Shown here piece by piece: positions 7,326 to 10,184 of a stretch of DNA of 10,184 nucleotides. A program made the translations under genes and the position numbers. This DNA comes from UBA7805 sp036146215 (GTDB taxonomy: Bacteria; Planctomycetota; Planctomycetia; Pirellulales; UBA7805). The notes beneath the pieces were generated by a model. That model ran no database searches. It worked only from the letters and a program-made list of their open reading frames with translations, and was not told the DNA's origin. Every line of letters starts with the position of its first letter. The first letter of the stretch is position 1. Where the stretch lies: positions 1-10,184 of the forward strand of contig JAYYJN010000024.1 of the NCBI GenBank assembly GCA_036146215.1. The letters run 5' to 3'.

Positions 7326-8279
7326 CTACAAAGACCAGTAAACCCGCAGCCCCATGTAGAGGCAAAAGCAAGCGATCATCAGTATGCCGCCGACTCGGCC
7401 GATACGTCCCCAGCGTAATGCGGTCCCGAAGAATCCCACCGATGCGACCAACACTGCAGTGTAATCCGTCTTCGTCCACTCGTCGGCTTCCAAAAGAATT
7501 GTATCGGCCCCGGTCCAGGCAACGAGCAGCGTGCCGGAAAGCACTACCAGGATATTTGCGATGTTACTACCCAGCAAGTTGCCAACTGCAATATCGTGTT
7601 CACCCCTTCGGGCCGCCACAATGCTGGCCACGGCGTCGGGTATCGACGTTCCGGCGGCGACGAGCGTCAGACCGATCAGTGACGCTTCGATTTTTAAATT
7701 TTCAGCGATGGCAATCGCCCCGGTCAGGACTAGGTGACCTCCCCCATAAAGTACTCCAGCACCGAGAAGGAAGAGCAGACTGCTAAGCAGCGGATGCAGG
7801 TGATTCGGATCGATCTCCGCTGGCACATGTTCCTGAAAACGCCTGCGAATCGTCCAGATATAGGCCAGGACGCCAACTAGTAAGGGAACGATCGCCACGA
7901 TCGGCATATGCCCGTGCCAGAGTAGAATGGCAATTGGAATGGTTGCTGATAAAACCAGCGCCCAGAGATCAAGGAAGAAAGTTCGCCAGGAGATGATTAA
8001 TCCGCCAAGCACTCCACATAGTCCAAAGCCGACCAGAAGATTGGTGAGATTACTGCCCGAAACGTTGGCCAGCGCGAAGCTGGTCTCGCCGTCATAGGCG
8101 GCGATCAAATTTACGATAAGTTCCGGGGCGCTCGTGCCGAAGGCCACCAGCAGCAGACCGACGATCGACTTGGGGATGTTCAGGGCGGTGGCCAATTCCG
8201 AGGCACCGCGTACGAGCCAGGTGGCTCCCGCGTATAGGAGCACGCAACCGCCGAGCAACAACAAAATGTGGATAAGCAT
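7326..8279 (-). CDS. Calcium/cation antiporter of the CaCA superfamily (YrbG-like)
   Basis: This 317-residue inner-membrane protein has about ten hydrophobic segments and the two inverted alpha repeats that define Na+/Ca2+ exchangers. Repeat 1 carries GTSAPELIVN (48-57) and GSNLTN (75-80). Repeat 2 carries GTSIPDAVAS (210-219) and GSNIAN (237-242). A charged cytoplasmic-type loop (RRRFQEH and following, ~145-160) separates the halves. It would expel Ca2+ or a related divalent cation using a Na+ or H+ gradient. The second repeat has Asp215 where many prokaryotic members have Glu, as in animal NCKX proteins. Asn242 falls where NCKX proteins have the Asp linked to K+ dependence, which argues against K+ co-transport. 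The start at 8279 lies 9 bp after the methyltransferase stop, with no clear Shine-Dalgarno sequence, so coupled translation is likely. Confidence 0.93.
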   Translation of the reverse strand: MLIHILLLLGGCVLLYAGATWLVRGASELATALNIPKSIVGLLLVAFGTSAPELIVNLIAAYDGETSFALANVSGSNLTNLLVGFGLCGVLGGLIISWRTFFLDLWALVLSATIPIAILLWHGHMPIVAIVPLLVGVLAYIWTIRRRFQEHVPAEIDPNHLHPLLSSLLFLLGAGVLYGGGHLVLTGAIAIAENLKIEASLIGLTLVAAGTSIPDAVASIVAARRGEHDIAVGNLLGSNIANILVVLSGTLLVAWTGADTILLEADEWTKTDYTAVLVASVGFFGTALRWGRIGRVGGILMIACFCLYMGLRVYWSL

Positions 8280-8288
8280 AGACGCGAG

Positions 8289-9008
8289 TCATTTCTTTCC
8301 AGGTGGTTCCCAGCTTTCGTCGCGACCAAAGAACATCACATGCTGCCAGGGCAGGGCGTCGAACTGACCCACCAATTTAAATCCGTTCGGAATTAGCTCC
8401 TTAAGAATCTGCTGCTTACTCATTTTGTGGAGCGGTTTGATCGGCACGCCCGGATCTTCCGCACGGAATTCGACCAGTGCTAAACGACCATTTTTCGTGA
8501 GCGATTTGCGAATTGCCCGAAGCATTTTTTCAGGGTGCGAAAACTCGTGATACGCATCGACGCAAAATACGAGATCGACCTGGTCAGGTGGAAGCTTAGG
8601 ATCACTGAGTGTTCCCAGCACCAGTTCAATGTTCTTCACTCTCGAAATGCGTGCTCTCTCTCGGAGCATCCTCAACATTTGAGGCTGTATATCCACACCG
8701 ATCACTTTTCCTTGGGGGACCTGCTTCGCGATTTTAAGGGCATAGAATCCGTTGCCACATCCTAAGTCACACACAACATCGTCCGGTTTGAGATTCAACG
8801 CCTTGAGTAGTGTGCTGCATTCCTCTTCCCGCTCACGCGATTCCCGAACCAACCAGGGTGCGCCCGTATAATGCATCGTGACGGCGATTTCTCGTCCCAT
8901 GTAGTGGGTCCGCCCACTGCTTCGCTTCTCCTTGGCCGGGCATGCGACTGACCAAGTGAAAAAATAAATTGTCAGCACAATCACAGGCCAAAATATTTGT
9001 AGTCGCAT
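8289..9008 (-). CDS. Class I SAM-dependent methyltransferase with hydrophobic N-terminus
   Basis: This 239-residue protein has a Rossmann-fold methyltransferase domain. Motif I is VVCDLGCGNGFYALKIA (residues 78-94, DLGCGNG at 81-87), the ribose-binding acidic residue is D106 in VIGVDIQ, and the motif-IV region reads VDAYHEFSHPE (150-160). The order resembles the UbiE/Methyltransf_11-25 group. Upstream of motif I is a segment with GREIA and GAPWLVRESREREEE, which seems typical of a planctomycete subgroup. Residues 1-22 form a long hydrophobic stretch ending SVAC, which reads as a signal peptide or membrane anchor; this is odd for an enzyme needing cytoplasmic SAM. The substrate is unknown. The ATG at 9008 is chosen over an in-frame GTG at 9044 because GGGAG lies 8 nt upstream. 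It is the first gene of the minus-strand cluster and is divergent from the DUF983 gene. Confidence 0.88.
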   Translation of the reverse strand: MRLQIFWPVIVLTIYFFTWSVACPAKEKRSSGRTHYMGREIAVTMHYTGAPWLVRESREREEECSTLLKALNLKPDDVVCDLGCGNGFYALKIAKQVPQGKVIGVDIQPQMLRMLRERARISRVKNIELVLGTLSDPKLPPDQVDLVFCVDAYHEFSHPEKMLRAIRKSLTKNGRLALVEFRAEDPGVPIKPLHKMSKQQILKELIPNGFKLVGQFDALPWQHVMFFGRDESWEPPGKK

Positions 9009-9136
9009 TGAAAAATCTCCCTCTCCGATGTGGTGCGTCCGCACTCGCGCACGAGTGTGCTATTCTAATAGGCCTATCGTGCGACCGGGAGGACGGGGTC
9101 GACGCTGATCCCAATCGAAACGCTGCGGAGGGTGCT
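9009..9136. promoter_or_regulatory. Divergent promoter region with two dyad symmetries
   Basis: The 128 bp between two divergent starts must hold both promoters. CACTCG (9042-9047) and CGAGTG (9052-9057) form a perfect inverted repeat around CGCA, and ATAGGCCTAT (9068-9077) is a perfect 10-bp palindrome. Between them sits the AT-rich TATTCTAATA (9061-9070). It reads as an extended -10 (TGCTATTCT, 9058-9066) on the plus strand and as TAGAAT (9067-9062), one base off the -10 consensus, on the minus strand. No good -35 box is visible for either. The dyads flank the overlapping -10 elements, so they could be operator sites. The bases are seen directly; the function is inferred. Confidence 0.35.
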
Positions 9137-9523
9137 TTGCGATTTTGGACTTATCTTTTGCGATCGATTCGCCTGCGCTGTCCGCAATGTGGAAAGGGAC
9201 GGATCTATTACGCGTTTTCCAAAATGTTTCGTCATTGCGTCTTTTGCGGTTTGGTTTACGAACGTGAATCGGGCTACTTTCTCGGGGCAATCTATTTTAA
9301 CTATGGACTCACTGCACTAGTGGTGACGGTCGGCTACCCGCTATTGGTCTTCGGCTTGAAGCTGCCGGCAAACGTGATCTTCTGGGCGGCCATGGCCTTC
9401 TGTGTTCTTTTTCCACTTTGTTTTTTCCGTTACGCTCGAAGTTTGTGGATCGCATTTGATCAACTCTGTGACCCGGGAGAAAGCAGATCGCGAATCCGGA
9501 ACGAGGAGACGGATCAAGAATAA
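9137..9523 (+). CDS. DUF983 family zinc-ribbon membrane protein
   Basis: This small membrane protein of 128 residues has the DUF983 layout: an N-terminal zinc ribbon with two CxxC pairs (CPQCG, C15/C18; CVFCG, C34/C37), an ERESGYFLGA segment, then two transmembrane helices (~57-75 and ~79-98) and a charged tail. The biochemical role of the family is unknown; the ribbon probably binds zinc on the cytoplasmic side. The TTG at 9137 is chosen because GGAGG lies 4 nt upstream and the length then fits the family. The frame stays open back to a TTG at 8969, but that part lacks family-like sequence and would overlap the divergent methyltransferase start. No in-frame ATG exists near the conserved region, so the exact start is uncertain. 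A terminator-like hairpin follows 56 bp downstream of the stop codon. Confidence 0.85.
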   Translation: MRFWTYLLRSIRLRCPQCGKGRIYYAFSKMFRHCVFCGLVYERESGYFLGAIYFNYGLTALVVTVGYPLLVFGLKLPANVIFWAAMAFCVLFPLCFFRYARSLWIAFDQLCDPGESRSRIRNEETDQE

Positions 9524-9579
9524 CAGGAGCATGTCGGTGCGGTAAAACAAAAAAACCCGGAGACCGATGCACACTGAAC

Positions 9580-9620
9580 GATGGTAGCTTGATTTGCGAG
9601 AGGTCAAGCCACCGTCTTTT
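9580..9620 (+). terminator. Probable intrinsic terminator of the DUF983 gene
   Basis: The arms GATGGTAGCTTGA (9580-9592) and TCAAGCCACCGTC (9604-9616) pair over 13 positions with one G-T wobble and one A-C mismatch around an 11-nt loop, and TTTT follows directly at 9617-9620. It is the strongest hairpin I found in the window and lies between the two convergent genes. The loop is longer and the T-run shorter than in ideal terminators. On the minus strand, a T-rich run (GGG, seven T, G, four T; 9558-9544) lies 21 nt beyond the same hairpin, so some bidirectional action is possible. Nothing else is clear in the 220 bp gap except an inverted repeat CGACAAC/GTTGTCG (9642-9648, 9668-9674). Confidence 0.6.
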
Positions 9621-9743
9621 ATGCAAGAGTGCGGGACACAACGACAACTTGATGTTGCGGGTAAGACGTTGTCGCTGAGCTCTTCTTCAACCTCCCCCTT
9701 GCGAGTACAACCGGCCTCCGGGTACTTGGATCTATTGCACGTC

Positions 9744-10184
9744 TCAGGCAGCAATCGACTCAGTCTCCGGACGACTGAAGGACACGATAACCAATTTGTG
9801 CCGATCCGCAAACGCGATTAATTCATCTTGCCCCACGATAATTGTTTTTTTTGCCTCGATTGCCAAAACCCTTCCGCCCGCTTCATGTAACGATCGGACT
9901 GTACCAAGGCCAATTGTGGGCACGTCGAAACGCATATCCTGATTAGGTTTTGCCACTTTTACGACTGTGAATTCTCCGCTCGGGCAGAGTGATCCAGCGC
10001 GGCGGATGCATTGATCGGTCCCCTCGATTGCTTCAACTGCTAGCACTGCTTGCCCTTTCACGACAACCGATTGCCCGACATCGAGTCGTCCCATTTCTTT
10101 GGCTAGTTCCCAGCCGAAGTGAATATCATTTTCCTGTGCAGGAGTCAGGCCCCGCTTTGTCAGTTGTCCGCTCCGCACGAGAAG
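9744..10184 (-). CDS. lpxI: UDP-2,3-diacylglucosamine pyrophosphatase LpxI, C-terminal part (5' partial)
   Basis: LpxI hydrolyses UDP-2,3-diacylglucosamine to lipid X and UMP, the step before LpxB in lipid A synthesis, at the inner face of the cytoplasmic membrane. It stands in for LpxH in many bacteria. The frame runs off the right edge (two Leu codons precede the GTG at 10178), so the true start is outside; 146 residues, about half of a typical LpxI, are visible. They match the C-terminal DUF1009 catalytic domain: GRLDVGQSVVVK (32-43), AVEAIEGTD (49-57), RRAG, then VKVAKPNQDMRFDVPTIG (75-92) and VLAIEAKKTIIV. The acidic, Arg-rich KPNQDMRFD stretch is the best-conserved part and probably contributes to the active site. 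The gene converges on the DUF983 gene across 220 bp. Its presence indicates an outer membrane with lipid A or the ability to make it. Confidence 0.93.
   Translation of the reverse strand, partial: LLVRSGQLTKRGLTPAQENDIHFGWELAKEMGRLDVGQSVVVKGQAVLAVEAIEGTDQCIRRAGSLCPSGEFTVVKVAKPNQDMRFDVPTIGLGTVRSLHEAGGRVLAIEAKKTIIVGQDELIAFADRHKLVIVSFSRPETESIAA

Noticed and set aside
9642..9674. Inverted repeat CGACAAC/GTTGTCG with a 19-nt spacer as an attachment or operator site
   Set aside because: Seven-base arms with this spacer are expected by chance in a sequence of this length, and no integrase or regulator gene is nearby.
9341..9811. A 156-codon minus-strand open frame opposite DUF983 and the following gap
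   Set aside because: It is antisense to DUF983 and crosses the terminator hairpin; it has no recognisable motif and atypical composition.

Overview
The window looks like chromosomal DNA of a planctomycete (PVC superphylum, Pirellulales-like), with moderate G+C by eye. The strongest markers are a very large secreted protein with the PVC-type beta-propeller, HEAT repeats and a C-terminal cytochrome c module, a secreted protein with two DUF1080 domains, and a Gram-negative lipid A gene of the lpxI type. Genes are dense and Shine-Dalgarno sequences are present at only some starts. I see no mobile elements, tRNA or rRNA genes, or CRISPR arrays.

Left block (1-1789, plus strand): the 3' part of a nucleoside phosphorylase/nucleosidase-like gene that has lost the family's usual active-site residues, then a complete ispH for the last step of the MEP isoprenoid pathway. 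IspH converges on the next gene with only 10 bp between stop codons.

Central block (9008 down to 1800, minus strand): five co-directional genes. In transcription order they are a methyltransferase with a hydrophobic N-terminus, a Ca2+/cation antiporter, a 106-residue cytoplasmic protein resembling a GH2 sugar-binding fragment, a secreted two-domain DUF1080 protein (3-keto-disaccharide hydrolase-like), and the secreted propeller-HEAT-cytochrome protein of about 1260 residues. The first four are spaced 9-22 bp apart and are probably one transcript. The fifth follows a 174 bp gap with its own strong Shine-Dalgarno sequence. The last two together suggest an extracytoplasmic sugar route: oxidation by the cytochrome-linked propeller enzyme, then cleavage of a 3-keto-glycoside by the DUF1080 protein. 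That link is inferred from families and position and is not shown by the sequence itself.

Right block (9009-10184): a 128 bp divergent intergenic region with two dyad symmetries separates the methyltransferase from a plus-strand DUF983 zinc-ribbon membrane protein. A long hairpin with a short T-run follows that gene and probably terminates it. The window ends inside an lpxI-like gene on the minus strand, of which the C-terminal half is visible.
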